Positions 26,295 to 33,951 of a stretch of DNA of 64,000 bases are shown here, piece by piece. This DNA is from Micromonospora radicis (GTDB lineage: Bacteria > Actinomycetota > Actinomycetes > Mycobacteriales > Micromonosporaceae), in assembly GCF_003583405.1 (NCBI RefSeq), contig NZ_QXEC01000002.1, positions 372,001 to 436,000 of the forward strand, read 5' to 3'. The notes under the pieces were generated by a model that saw nothing but the letters and a program-made list of their open reading frames with translations, did no database searches and was not told where the DNA came from. Made by a program: the position numbers and the translations under genes. Within the stretch, counting starts at the first letter, position 1. Each line of letters begins with the position of its first letter.

Positions 26295-27830
26295 TCATGC
26301 CAGGTTCTCCTTGTCGAGCAGTCCGCTGCGGGCGACCAGCAGCCAGGTGGGTACGGCCGAGATCAGCACGAGCAGCGCCGCGTAGGGTGCCGCCGCCGCG
26401 TAGGCGCCGACGGCCGTACTGGTCCACAACTCGGTGGCCAGGGTGTTCATCCCGGTGGGTCGCAGCAGCAGGGTAGCGGGCAGCTCCTTCATGCCCGCCA
26501 GGAAGACCAGCGCCGCCCCCGCACCGATGCCGGGCAGGGTCAACGGCAGGGTCACCGTCCGCAGCACCGTCCACGGACCACGCCCGAGGGAGCGCGCCAC
26601 CTCCTCCAGCCCGGCGGGGGACTGCGCGGCCGCGCCGACCACCGCGCCGACCGCCAGCGGCAGGAAGTGCGTGGCGTACGCCAGGGCCAGCAGCCAGTGC
26701 GTCTGGTAGAGCGGGTACGCGACGTTGATGCCGAAGAAGATCAGGGACAGCCCGATCACCACGCCGGGCAGGGCGTGGGCCAGGTAGGCCAGCCGGTCCA
26801 ACACGGTGGTCAGCGGTCCGGGCGCCCGCGACGCGAGCAGGCCCAGGGGCAGCGCCAGCAGCATGGTCAGGGCCGCGCCGGCCAGCGAGACGGTCAACGA
26901 GTTGCCGGCTGCGGCGAGCACCTCGGTCAGCGCACCCGGGCGGGACACGCCGGCCGCCAACCGTCGCGCCAGGTTCACCGCCGGCACGCCGAGGGCGAGA
27001 CCGGCGACACCGAGCAGGGCTGCCACGACCGGCCACCGAGCCGCGCCGAGCGACAGCCGCGGCGCGGGTCGCCGGGCGCCACCGAGTTGGGCGTACCGGG
27101 CACCCCGACGGCGGGTGGCGGTCTCACCGGTCAGCAGCAGCAGGGTCAGGGCCACCAACACGCTGGACAACACCAGCGCTCCGGTGCGGTCGAAGCCCAG
27201 GTCGAAGGCGATGAAGATGGCCCGGGTGAAGGTGTCGGCGCGCAGGATGGCGACCGCGCCGAAGTCGGCGAGGACGTAGAGGGCGACCAGCAGCGCACCG
27301 GCGGCGGTGGCCGGCCGGATCTGCCGCAACGTCACCGCGGTGAAGGTCTGCCAGCCGCTGCGGCCCAGCGACCGGGAGACCTCCTCCTGCGCGGGGTCCG
27401 CGCCGCGCAGCGCGGCCGCGACCGGCAACAGCACGTACGGGTAGGAGCAGAGGGTGAGGACCAGGGCCGCCGGCCAGAACCCCTCCAGCCGGGGAGCCGC
27501 GGAGACCCAGGAGAAGGCGGCGATGTAGGTCGGTACGGCCAGCGGCAGCGAACCCAGTACCGCGAAGGTCCGGCGGCCGGGCAGGTCGGTACGGGTGACC
27601 AGGAAGGCGGTGCCGACGCCGAGCAGCACGCAGCCGGTGGTGACCACCGCGGCGAGGCCGATGCTGCGCAGGGCCAGCAGCGCCACCCGCTCGGTCCACA
27701 GCTCCGCGGCGATCCGGTCCCAACCGGCCTCGGCGGTACGCACCGCGAGGTAGGCCAGCGGGATCAGGGCGACGGCCACCGCGGCGGTCGAGGCCGCGAG
27801 CAGCGCCGGCCGGGGCGCCAGCCGACGCAT
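26295..27830 (-). CDS. fbpB: Fe(III) ABC transporter permease (double domain)
   Basis: A 511-residue membrane protein with two BPD-transporter permease halves, about 12 transmembrane helices in all. Each half carries an EAA-type loop (EEVSRSLGRSGWQ in the first, EEVARSLGRGPWT in the second) that docks on FbpC. The fused double permease is typical of the FbpB/SfuB iron family. The ATG at 27830 has only a weak ribosome site, and the frame upstream is open to near fbpA without another standard start. Follows fbpA by 65 bp. Confidence 0.93.
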   Translation of the reverse strand: MRRLAPRPALLAASTAAVAVALIPLAYLAVRTAEAGWDRIAAELWTERVALLALRSIGLAAVVTTGCVLLGVGTAFLVTRTDLPGRRTFAVLGSLPLAVPTYIAAFSWVSAAPRLEGFWPAALVLTLCSYPYVLLPVAAALRGADPAQEEVSRSLGRSGWQTFTAVTLRQIRPATAAGALLVALYVLADFGAVAILRADTFTRAIFIAFDLGFDRTGALVLSSVLVALTLLLLTGETATRRRGARYAQLGGARRPAPRLSLGAARWPVVAALLGVAGLALGVPAVNLARRLAAGVSRPGALTEVLAAAGNSLTVSLAGAALTMLLALPLGLLASRAPGPLTTVLDRLAYLAHALPGVVIGLSLIFFGINVAYPLYQTHWLLALAYATHFLPLAVGAVVGAAAQSPAGLEEVARSLGRGPWTVLRTVTLPLTLPGIGAGAALVFLAGMKELPATLLLRPTGMNTLATELWTSTAVGAYAAAAPYAALLVLISAVPTWLLVARSGLLDKENLA

Positions 27831-27895
27831 CCGCCCGGGTACGCCGGACAGGGCCGACCCGGTGCGGATCGGCCCTGTGCTGGTCGGCGGAGCGG

Positions 27896-28957
27896 TCAGG
27901 GGACCAGCCCCGAGTTCTTGATCATGGTCACGGTGGCGTCCAGCGTGTCCAGGTCGTTCAGGTCGATCTGCGGCACCGCCAGGTCGGCCAGCGCCGGCAC
28001 GTACGCCGGGCCGGGCACCCCGGCCACCACCGGGTACTCAAAGGTCTGCTCGGCGAAGTAGGTCTGCGCCTCGGTGCCGAGCAGGAAGTCCACGAACTTC
28101 TGCACGTCCGGGTCGTTGGCGGCGCGGTTGAGTACGCCGACACCGGCCACGTTGACCAGGGCGCCGGTGTCGCCACCGGGGAAGAAGTGCAGCTTGACCT
28201 TGAGCGCGTCCGGGGGGGTGCCCTGCTCCTTGGCGATCTCGCCCAGGTAGTAGTGGTTGACCAGGCCCACCGGGATGACGCCGCTGCCGACGTCCTCCAG
28301 GATCTTGCCGTTGCCGTCGCGGATCTGCGGGTCGTTGTCCTTGAGCCCGCGCAGGAACTCCTCGGCCTTGGCATCGCCGTGCTGCACCCGGATGGCGGTG
28401 ACGAACGCCTGGAACGAAGCGTTCGTCGGCGCGACGCCGACCTTGCCCTTCCAGGCCGGCGCGGTCAGGTCGAACACCGAGGCCGGCAGCTGGTCGGCCT
28501 GGATCAGGTCCGCGTTGTACGCCAGGACCCGGGCCCGGGCACTCACGCCCACCCACTGGCCGTTGCCGGCCCGGTACGTCGCCGGCACCTTGGCGGTGGT
28601 CTCCTCGCTGAGCGTGCTGAACATGCCCCGCTTGGCGACCGTGCCCAGCGCACCCGCGTCCTGGGCGAAGAACACGTCGGCCGGCGACTTGTCGCCCTCC
28701 TCGACCAGCTGCGCGGCGAGCTGCGCGGTGTTCGCGTAGCGCGCGTTGACCGCGATGCCGGTCTGTTCGGTGAACTTGTCCAGCAGCGGCTTGACCAGCT
28801 GCTCGTTGCGCCCGCTGTAGACGGTGATCTGCTTGTCGGCGGCCTGGCCGGAGTCGGCCGCGGCGTCCTCCTCGCCGGATCCACAGGCGGCCAGGCCGAG
28901 GACGAGCAGACTGGCGGCGAGCATGGTGCCGGCGGTACGGCGGCGGGTGACAGGCAC
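27896..28957 (-). CDS. fbpA: Fe(III)-binding lipoprotein
   Basis: Solute-binding subunit. A signal peptide with lipobox LAAC (lipid-modified Cys near residue 25) anchors it outside the membrane. The mature part begins ITVYSGRNEQLVKPLLDKF, typical of ferric-binding proteins, and holds the adjacent tyrosines NHYYLGEI that in this family ligate iron. The start is GTG at 28957 with AAAGGG seven bases upstream. Length 353 residues. It heads the operon and lies 68 bp from an IdeR-box-like palindrome. Confidence 0.93.
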   Translation of the reverse strand: MPVTRRRTAGTMLAASLLVLGLAACGSGEEDAAADSGQAADKQITVYSGRNEQLVKPLLDKFTEQTGIAVNARYANTAQLAAQLVEEGDKSPADVFFAQDAGALGTVAKRGMFSTLSEETTAKVPATYRAGNGQWVGVSARARVLAYNADLIQADQLPASVFDLTAPAWKGKVGVAPTNASFQAFVTAIRVQHGDAKAEEFLRGLKDNDPQIRDGNGKILEDVGSGVIPVGLVNHYYLGEIAKEQGTPPDALKVKLHFFPGGDTGALVNVAGVGVLNRAANDPDVQKFVDFLLGTEAQTYFAEQTFEYPVVAGVPGPAYVPALADLAVPQIDLNDLDTLDATVTMIKNSGLVP

Positions 28958-29024
28958 GGCAAACCCTTTCGTTGGTCCGGCGTCCCCAGCCGTCCGTCGG
29001 CCCGGGGCGTCTGACGCGCAGAAG

Positions 29025-29043
29025 TTAGCACAGCCTAACCTCA
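29025..29043 (-). promoter_or_regulatory. Candidate IdeR/DtxR box
   Basis: TTAGCACAGCCTAACCTCA matches 14 of 19 positions of the iron-box consensus TTAGGTTAGGCTAACCTAA, with the right half nearly perfect. It lies upstream of fbpA, as expected for iron-dependent repression, and also just 63 bp from the start of the divergent HhH-GPD gene. Confidence 0.7.
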
Positions 29044-29105
29044 CTAGAGAACTCGGATGCGTGCCGGATCACGCCCGCTCCGGCGAGAAAGGGCAGGATG
29101 GAGAC

Positions 29106-29687
29106 ATGACGCTCGCGTTGCCCATCGACCCGGCGGCGAACCAGCTCCTGTTGCGCAGTCCGCTGGCGCTGCTGGTCGGGATGGTGCTGGATCAGCAGGT
29201 GTCGATGGAGAAGGCGTTCTCCTCGCCGTACGTGCTGGCCCAGCGACTCGGTCACGACCTGGACGCTCGGGAACTCGCCGGCTACGACCCGGACGCGCTG
29301 GTGGCGCTCTTCGCCCAGCCGCCGGCCCTGCACCGGTTCCCGAAGGCGATGGCGGCCCGGGTCCAGGAGGTGTGTCGGGTGCTGGTCGAGCGCTACGACG
29401 GCGACGCCGCCCGGCTCTGGGCCGACCCGGCGGACGGCCGTGACCTGCTCGCCCGGATCGCCGCCCTACCCGGGTTCGGTCGGCAGAAGGCGCAGATCTT
29501 CCTGGCCCTGCTCGGCAAGCGGTTCGGCGTACGGCCGCCGGGTTGGCAGGAGGCGGCCGGCGGTTACGGCGACCCGCAGGCGCACCGTTCCGTCGCCGAC
29601 GTCACCGACGCCGAGTCGCTGCGCCTGGTCCGGGAGTACAAACAGCAGATGAAGGCGGCGGCGAAGGCGAAGACCGCCGGCACCTGA
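29106..29687 (+). CDS. HhH-GPD superfamily base-excision repair-like protein
   Basis: A 193-residue helix-hairpin-helix glycosylase-like protein (MVLDQQVSMEKAF, then the hairpin ALPGFGRQKAQIFLALLG). The canonical catalytic Lys/Asp after the hairpin is not recognisable (GKRFGVRPPGW), so it may be a non-canonical glycosylase. It matches a common actinobacterial single-domain subfamily. ATG at 29106 with GGATGGAG upstream. Convergent with the antitoxin gene. Confidence 0.82.
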   Translation: MTLALPIDPAANQLLLRSPLALLVGMVLDQQVSMEKAFSSPYVLAQRLGHDLDARELAGYDPDALVALFAQPPALHRFPKAMAARVQEVCRVLVERYDGDAARLWADPADGRDLLARIAALPGFGRQKAQIFLALLGKRFGVRPPGWQEAAGGYGDPQAHRSVADVTDAESLRLVREYKQQMKAAAKAKTAGT

Positions 29688-29715
29688 CCGCCGGCTGCCG
29701 CAGGACGCGGTCAGG
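29683..29715. terminator. Hairpin overlapping the ends of two convergent genes
   Basis: CCTGACCGC (29683-29691) pairs with GCGGTCAGG (29707-29715). It includes the stop codons of both the HhH-GPD gene and the antitoxin gene. Confidence 0.6.
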
Positions 29716-30022
29716 CGGCGCTCGGCTGCCCCAGCGCGGCGATGGCCCGCCGCACGTCGGCCAGCGAGACGGTGGCCGAGTCGTCCAGGTCGGCGAGGCC
29801 GGCCTCGATCCACTGCCGCATCAGGGTGGTCACGCCGATGCCCCGGGCGTCGGCGGCCGCTCGGACCCGCTCGTACGTCTCCAGCGGCAGCCGGACCGAG
29901 CGGCTGACCATCGGGGTGTCGGTGTCGGGGGTGGGTAGTTCCACCGGGCGACTCTCGTCGATCAACTCGGCGAGCCGTTCGCCGCCGCTGTGGAACTGCT
30001 TGGTCGCGTCGTGACGGTCCAT
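29711..30022 (-). CDS. CopG-like ribbon-helix-helix antitoxin
   Basis: A 103-residue protein whose central segment (SVRLPLETYERVRAAADARG then VTTLMRQWIEAGL) is a ribbon-helix-helix DNA-binding fold. The N-terminal arm is polar and may contact the toxin. ATG at 30022 with GGAGG eight bases upstream; the frame also has a GTG two codons earlier. It starts 2 bp after the toxin stop, so the pair is translationally coupled with the toxin first, the BrnT-BrnA order. Confidence 0.8.
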   Translation of the reverse strand: MDRHDATKQFHSGGERLAELIDESRPVELPTPDTDTPMVSRSVRLPLETYERVRAAADARGIGVTTLMRQWIEAGLADLDDSATVSLADVRRAIAALGQPSAA

Positions 30023-30024
30023 CG

Positions 30025-30324
30025 TCACCGCCTCCTCGTCTGCGGAGATCTCCGTACGGTCTCGTCGTAGCGCTTGGTCTCGACGTCACTCAACTCGCGG
30101 GCGGAGAGGATGTCCCAGTCGTTGTCGGTCCCGTCGGCCTCGGCCAGCAACACGGCCACCCGGCGCCCGTGCGCGGTGGTGGCGTACACCACCATCACGT
30201 CGTCGCCCAGGTGGCGGATCACCCGCCGGCCGCTGTGCAGCGCATCCCAGACTTCCCCCGGTGTGACGTCGTAGACCCGCAGGTTGGCCAACGCCTCGTC
30301 GGTGAAGCTGAACCTGCTGCCCAC
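30025..30324 (-). CDS. BrnT-like toxin
   Basis: A 99-residue protein. The pattern FSFTDEALANLRVYDVTPGEVWDAL, an internal VMVVYATT strand, and the end ILSARELSDVETKRYDE resemble BrnT/RelE-fold ribonucleases, whose C-terminus reads similarly (ISAR...ER..Y). Similarity is weak and the active-site residues cannot be assigned. The start is taken as GTG at 30324, though the frame is open 29 codons further. Coupled to the downstream antitoxin. Confidence 0.62.
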   Translation of the reverse strand: MGSRFSFTDEALANLRVYDVTPGEVWDALHSGRRVIRHLGDDVMVVYATTAHGRRVAVLLAEADGTDNDWDILSARELSDVETKRYDETVRRSPQTRRR

Positions 30325-30431
30325 GGGCCGAGCGTACCACGGTCGTAACACGTCGATCCCGGCGTCGACGTTGCTCGTCGCCGTGCCCTCGCGGGTGACA
30401 GGATGGAGCACGACTCCCGAGGAGGTAACCG

Positions 30432-30788
30432 GTGAAGCGTCAGGCGTACCAGCCGATCCTGATCACCGACGCCTCGCGCAGCCAGGACGACCAGCTGACC
30501 AGCCGGCAGCGGCGGTACATCGCGATGATGGGTGTCCGGGTGGCCTGCGTGATCGTCGGCGCGATCCTGGTCGGCATCCGGGCGCCGCTGCTCTGGCTCT
30601 GGCTGCCCCTGGTCGCGCTGGGCATGGTGCTCGTTCCCTGGCTTGCCGTGCTGCTGGCCAACGACCGGCCGCCGAAGGACCGGCACCGGCTGGCCAACCG
30701 CTTCCGGCCGGGGCCACCGGCCGAGGCGCCGGCGAGGAGCCTCACCGCCGAGGAGCGCCCGCACAAGGTGATCGACGCCGAGACCTGA
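30432..30788 (+). CDS. DUF3099 membrane protein
   Basis: A 118-residue protein with two closely spaced transmembrane helices (about 33-50 and 55-77) between a polar N-terminus (QPILITDASRSQDDQLTSRQRRYI) and a basic, Pro-rich C-terminus. DUF3099 is an actinobacterial family without known role. GTG start at 30432 behind GAGGAGG. It is divergent from the toxin gene. Confidence 0.88.
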   Translation: MKRQAYQPILITDASRSQDDQLTSRQRRYIAMMGVRVACVIVGAILVGIRAPLLWLWLPLVALGMVLVPWLAVLLANDRPPKDRHRLANRFRPGPPAEAPARSLTAEERPHKVIDAET

Positions 30789-30836
30789 TCACCGCAGCCC
30801 ACGCCAGCCCCGGCGCCGAGGCCGGAGTCCGGACCC

Positions 30837-30856
30837 GACGCCGCCCGGGCGGCGTC
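30837..30856. terminator. GC palindrome after DUF3099 gene
   Basis: A perfect 20-bp palindrome between the DUF3099 gene and the convergent psuK. Plausible two-way terminator; no T-run. Confidence 0.45.
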
Positions 30857-30889
30857 CGGCTCTGGTCACGCCGAGCCGGCAGGCCGGGA

Positions 30890-31837
30890 TCAGCCGGCCG
30901 GGCGGGCGCCGACCTGGGAGACCGCGGCGGCGCCGAGGTCCGCCGCCCGGTCCAGGGCGACCTTCGACGGTGCCCCGGCCAGCCACGCGGCCAGCAGGCC
31001 GGCGGCGAACGCGTCTCCCGCTCCGGTGACGTCGACCACCGCCACCCGTCGGGCCGGTACGGCGGTCACCGTGGCCGACCGGTCCACCCACGTCGCCCCC
31101 GCCGAACCCTGCTTGACCACCACCCGCCGCGCCGAGGCGACCAACGCCCGCCCCTGCGCCACCGGATCGAGCCCACCGGCCAGCACGGTCGCCTCGTCGG
31201 TGTTGACCAGCAGCAGGTCCACGTCGCGTACCCAGGCCAGGAAGGCCGCCGGCCCGACCGCGCGCAGCGGCGCCGCCGACGCCGCGTCGACGCTTGTGGT
31301 CAGGCCGCGCTCGCGGGCGGCGGCCAGCGCGCGCAACCCGGCCGGGCGGGAGTCGGCGTCGAGCAGGGCGTACCCGGACAGGTGCAGATGCGTGGCGTCC
31401 GGCGCGGCGGCCAGCGCCGCGTCCACGTGCGCCGGGCGCAGCCGTACGTTCGCACCACGCTCGGTGATCATCGTGCGTTCGTCGCCGGCGGCCAGCACGA
31501 TCACCGTGCCGGTGGGCCATCCGGCGATCCGCTGCACCGCGCAGTCGACCCCGGCGGCGGTCAGCTCCGCCACCCGCTGGCGCCCGGCGTCGTCGTCGCC
31601 GACCGCGCCGACCAGGGTCACCGGGATGCCCTGCGCGGCGAGCCAGGACGCGGTGTTGGCGGCCTGACCGCCGCCGGCGAACTGGATTCCCGCCGCTGTG
31701 TCCGAGCCGCGGGCCAACGGGGCGGCCAGTACCGCCACCACGTCGGTGATCACGTCCCCGACGACGAGGACACGGCCGCCGCCGGACACCGCCGCGCCCG
31801 CGCCGCCGTGGGCGGTCCGGCCACCCGGTTCGTTCAC
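30890..31837 (-). CDS. psuK: PfkB-family kinase, probable pseudouridine kinase
   Basis: A ribokinase-fold sugar kinase of 315 residues with the N-terminal glycine pair ([15 protein letters not shown]) and the catalytic anion-hole motif [12 protein letters not shown] with base Asp. The start GTG at 31837 overlaps the psuG stop (GTGA). The pairing with PsuG identifies the substrate as pseudouridine by context: PsuK makes pseudouridine 5'-phosphate, PsuG splits it to uracil and ribose 5-phosphate. Confidence 0.87.
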   Translation of the reverse strand: MNEPGGRTAHGGAGAAVSGGGRVLVVGDVITDVVAVLAAPLARGSDTAAGIQFAGGGQAANTASWLAAQGIPVTLVGAVGDDDAGRQRVAELTAAGVDCAVQRIAGWPTGTVIVLAAGDERTMITERGANVRLRPAHVDAALAAAPDATHLHLSGYALLDADSRPAGLRALAAARERGLTTSVDAASAAPLRAVGPAAFLAWVRDVDLLLVNTDEATVLAGGLDPVAQGRALVASARRVVVKQGSAGATWVDRSATVTAVPARRVAVVDVTGAGDAFAAGLLAAWLAGAPSKVALDRAADLGAAAVSQVGARPAG

Positions 31838-32766
31838 GCCGAGGCGTCGGCGCGGCGGGCGGCGGCGACCGCGATCCGGGCGGCGAGGTCGGCGTTGCGC
31901 AGGATGATCCGGACGTTGACCGCCAGGCTCGCGCCCTCGGTGGCGGAGTGGAAGTGCGCCAGCAGGTACGGCGTCACGGCCTTGCCGCTCACCCTGTCGC
32001 GGTCCAGCCGGGCCAACCCCTCGGCGAGGGTGCGATCGTGCAGTTCCGGGTCGAGCTGCTCGTCACTGGGCAGTGGATTGGCGACGATCAGACCACCGTG
32101 GTGCACGCCGTGCTGGGCCCGGGCGGCGAGGGCGGCGGCGATCGACTCCGGGGAGTCGACGGACCAGTCCAGGTCGAAACCGCCGTCGGTGATGAAGAAG
32201 CCCGGGAACCGGCGGGTGCGGTACCCGACGACGGCCACTCCGAGGGTCTCCAGGCGCTCCAGCGTGGCACCCACGTCCAGGATCGACTTGACCCCGGCGC
32301 AGACCACCGCGATCGGCGTCCGGGCCAGGGTGACCAGGTCGGCGGACTCGTCGAAGGTCTGTGCGGCCTCCCGGTGCACCCCGCCCAGCCCGCCGGTGGC
32401 GAACACCCCGATACCCGCGGCGGCGGCCACGGCGCTGGTCGCCGCCACGGTGGTGGCGCCGTCCGCGCCGGTCGCGGCGGCAACCGCGAGATCGCGTACG
32501 GAGAGTTTGGTCACACCGTCGGCGGTGGCCAGCCGGGTCAGTTCGGCGTCGTCCAGGCCGACCACGAGGTCACCGGCGACCATGCCGATGGTGGCCGGCA
32601 CCGCCCCCGCGTCCCGAACCGCCTGTTCGATCTGCCGAGCTACCCGTAGATTGTCCGGCCGGGGCAGGCCGTGCGAGACGATGGTGCTCTCCAGGGCGAC
32701 CACGGGACGCTGCTCGCGCAGCGCCTGGGCCACCTCGGTGCCGTAGCGAAGGTGAAAGTCGGTCAC
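31834..32766 (-). CDS. psuG: Pseudouridine-5'-phosphate glycosidase
   Basis: Cleaves the C-C glycosidic bond of pseudouridine 5'-phosphate. Family motifs are clear: [18 protein letters not shown] at the N-terminus, the GAVPATIGM segment, the lysine in [11 protein letters not shown], and GGLGGVHR. Length 310 residues. The start is GTG at 32766, with GGTGGG upstream; an ATG at 32799 is a weaker option. First gene of psuG-psuK. A palindrome lies between it and the divergent DUF3039 gene. Confidence 0.94.
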   Translation of the reverse strand: MTDFHLRYGTEVAQALREQRPVVALESTIVSHGLPRPDNLRVARQIEQAVRDAGAVPATIGMVAGDLVVGLDDAELTRLATADGVTKLSVRDLAVAAATGADGATTVAATSAVAAAAGIGVFATGGLGGVHREAAQTFDESADLVTLARTPIAVVCAGVKSILDVGATLERLETLGVAVVGYRTRRFPGFFITDGGFDLDWSVDSPESIAAALAARAQHGVHHGGLIVANPLPSDEQLDPELHDRTLAEGLARLDRDRVSGKAVTPYLLAHFHSATEGASLAVNVRIILRNADLAARIAVAAARRADASA

Positions 32767-32789
32767 AGTCGCCCACCGTACTGCCGTCA

Positions 32790-32814
32790 CCCGGGCCACC
32801 TCAGGTGGACCGGG
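32790..32814. promoter_or_regulatory. Palindrome in the psuG/DUF3039 divergent spacer
   Basis: CCACCT (32796-32801) and AGGTGG (32803-32808) pair around one base; CCCGG and CCGGG extend outside with one mismatch position. It lies 24 bp upstream of psuG and could be an operator or a weak hairpin. Confidence 0.4.
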
Positions 32815-32855
32815 TCACGGGTGACCTGCCAAACTTGTCGGTTGGAGGTGCAGAC

Positions 32856-33074
32856 GTGAGTACACAGGTCCTCGAACGTCCGGAGCTGAAGGACGCCGAC
32901 ACCGGTCCGGAGATGTTCCACTACGTCCGGAAGGAAAAGATCGCCGAGAGCGCCGTCATGGGCACGTTCGTCGTGGCGTTGTGCGGCGAGACCTTCCCGG
33001 TGACCAAAACCCCCAAACCCGGCTCGCCGGTCTGCCCCAAGTGCAAGGAGATCTACGACTCGTACCGGGAGTGA
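32856..33074 (+). CDS. DUF3039 protein
   Basis: A 72-residue protein with a conserved pattern FHYVRKEKIAESAVMGT, ALCGETFPVTKTP and CPKCKEIYDSYR; three cysteines (CG...CPKC) suggest zinc binding. DUF3039 is widespread and highly conserved in actinobacteria but without function. GTG start at 32856, behind GGAGGT. It precedes the channel gene by 28 bp. Confidence 0.9.
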   Translation: MSTQVLERPELKDADTGPEMFHYVRKEKIAESAVMGTFVVALCGETFPVTKTPKPGSPVCPKCKEIYDSYRE

Positions 33075-33090
33075 GCCCGCCGCGGGCGCG

Positions 33091-33096
33091 TAACCT
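33091..33096 (+). promoter_or_regulatory. -10 box of a leaderless transcript (TRIC gene)
   Basis: TAACCT ends six bases before the GTG start at 33103, with no ribosome site between. Confidence 0.4.
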
Positions 33097-33102
33097 GCGG
33101 CG

Positions 33103-33756
33103 GTGACCACCTCCACCGCCCTGCTCCTGGCCGACCTGGCCGGGGTCGCGGTCTTCGCCGCCTCAGGTGCCTCCGCGGCGGTGGCCAAGCGGCTCGACCT
33201 GTTCGGGGTCGTCTTCGTCGGCTTCGTCGCCGCCCTCGGCGGCGGAATCGTCCGGGATCTGGTGATCGACGAGGTGCCGCCACTGGCCTTCGCCGACTGG
33301 CGGTACGCGAGCACCGCCGCGGTGACCGCGGCAGCGATCTTCTGGCTGCACCCCCAGTTCGCCCGGCTGCGCACCACCGTGCTGGTGCTGGACGCGGCCG
33401 GGCTCGGCCTGTTCACCGTCGCCGGCACCCTCAAGGCCCTCGACGCCGCGGTGCCGCCGCTCGGCGCCTGCCTGATCGGCATGATCACCGCGATCGGCGG
33501 CGGACTCGTCCGGGACCTGCTGACCGGCGAGATTCCGGTGGTGCTGCGCCGGGAGATCTACGCCGTGGCGGCGCTGGCCGGTTCGATCCTGGTGGTGGTC
33601 CTCGACGGCCTGGGACACACCGGACCCATCCCGCTCACCGCCGCGGTGCTGCTGGTCTTCGGCGTACGTCTGGTGGCCCTGCGCCGCCGCTGGTCGGCGC
33701 CCGTGGCGACGTTCCGACCGCCGGGCACCGGCACCCCCGGCCCGGCACCCCGCTGA
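33103..33756 (+). CDS. TRIC-type cation channel family protein (UPF0126)
   Basis: A 217-residue membrane protein with about seven helices in two repeated halves. Each half carries the GGGxxRD signature: ALGGGIVRDLVID and AIGGGLVRDLLTG. Prokaryotic TRIC proteins are trimeric potassium-permeable channels. The GTG at 33103 follows a TAACCT box by six bases. The C-terminus is a basic, Pro-rich tail. Confidence 0.92.
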   Translation: MTTSTALLLADLAGVAVFAASGASAAVAKRLDLFGVVFVGFVAALGGGIVRDLVIDEVPPLAFADWRYASTAAVTAAAIFWLHPQFARLRTTVLVLDAAGLGLFTVAGTLKALDAAVPPLGACLIGMITAIGGGLVRDLLTGEIPVVLRREIYAVAALAGSILVVVLDGLGHTGPIPLTAAVLLVFGVRLVALRRRWSAPVATFRPPGTGTPGPAPR

Positions 33757-33951
33757 CCCGGCAGTGGTGAACGGCACGACCGGATGGGTGTGGCGTCGAG
33801 TGGGGGCGACGGGCGCCGCTGGTTATGCTGAGTCGGCCTTCGCGGCGGTCGGTGCGCGGAGGCGTTTTCATGGGGCGGCGCAGCCGTGCCCCTCGGCCCG
33901 GTTCGCCGGCCTGCGGTCGGGCCGTCGTGCGCAGCGGAGAGGAGCCAACGC

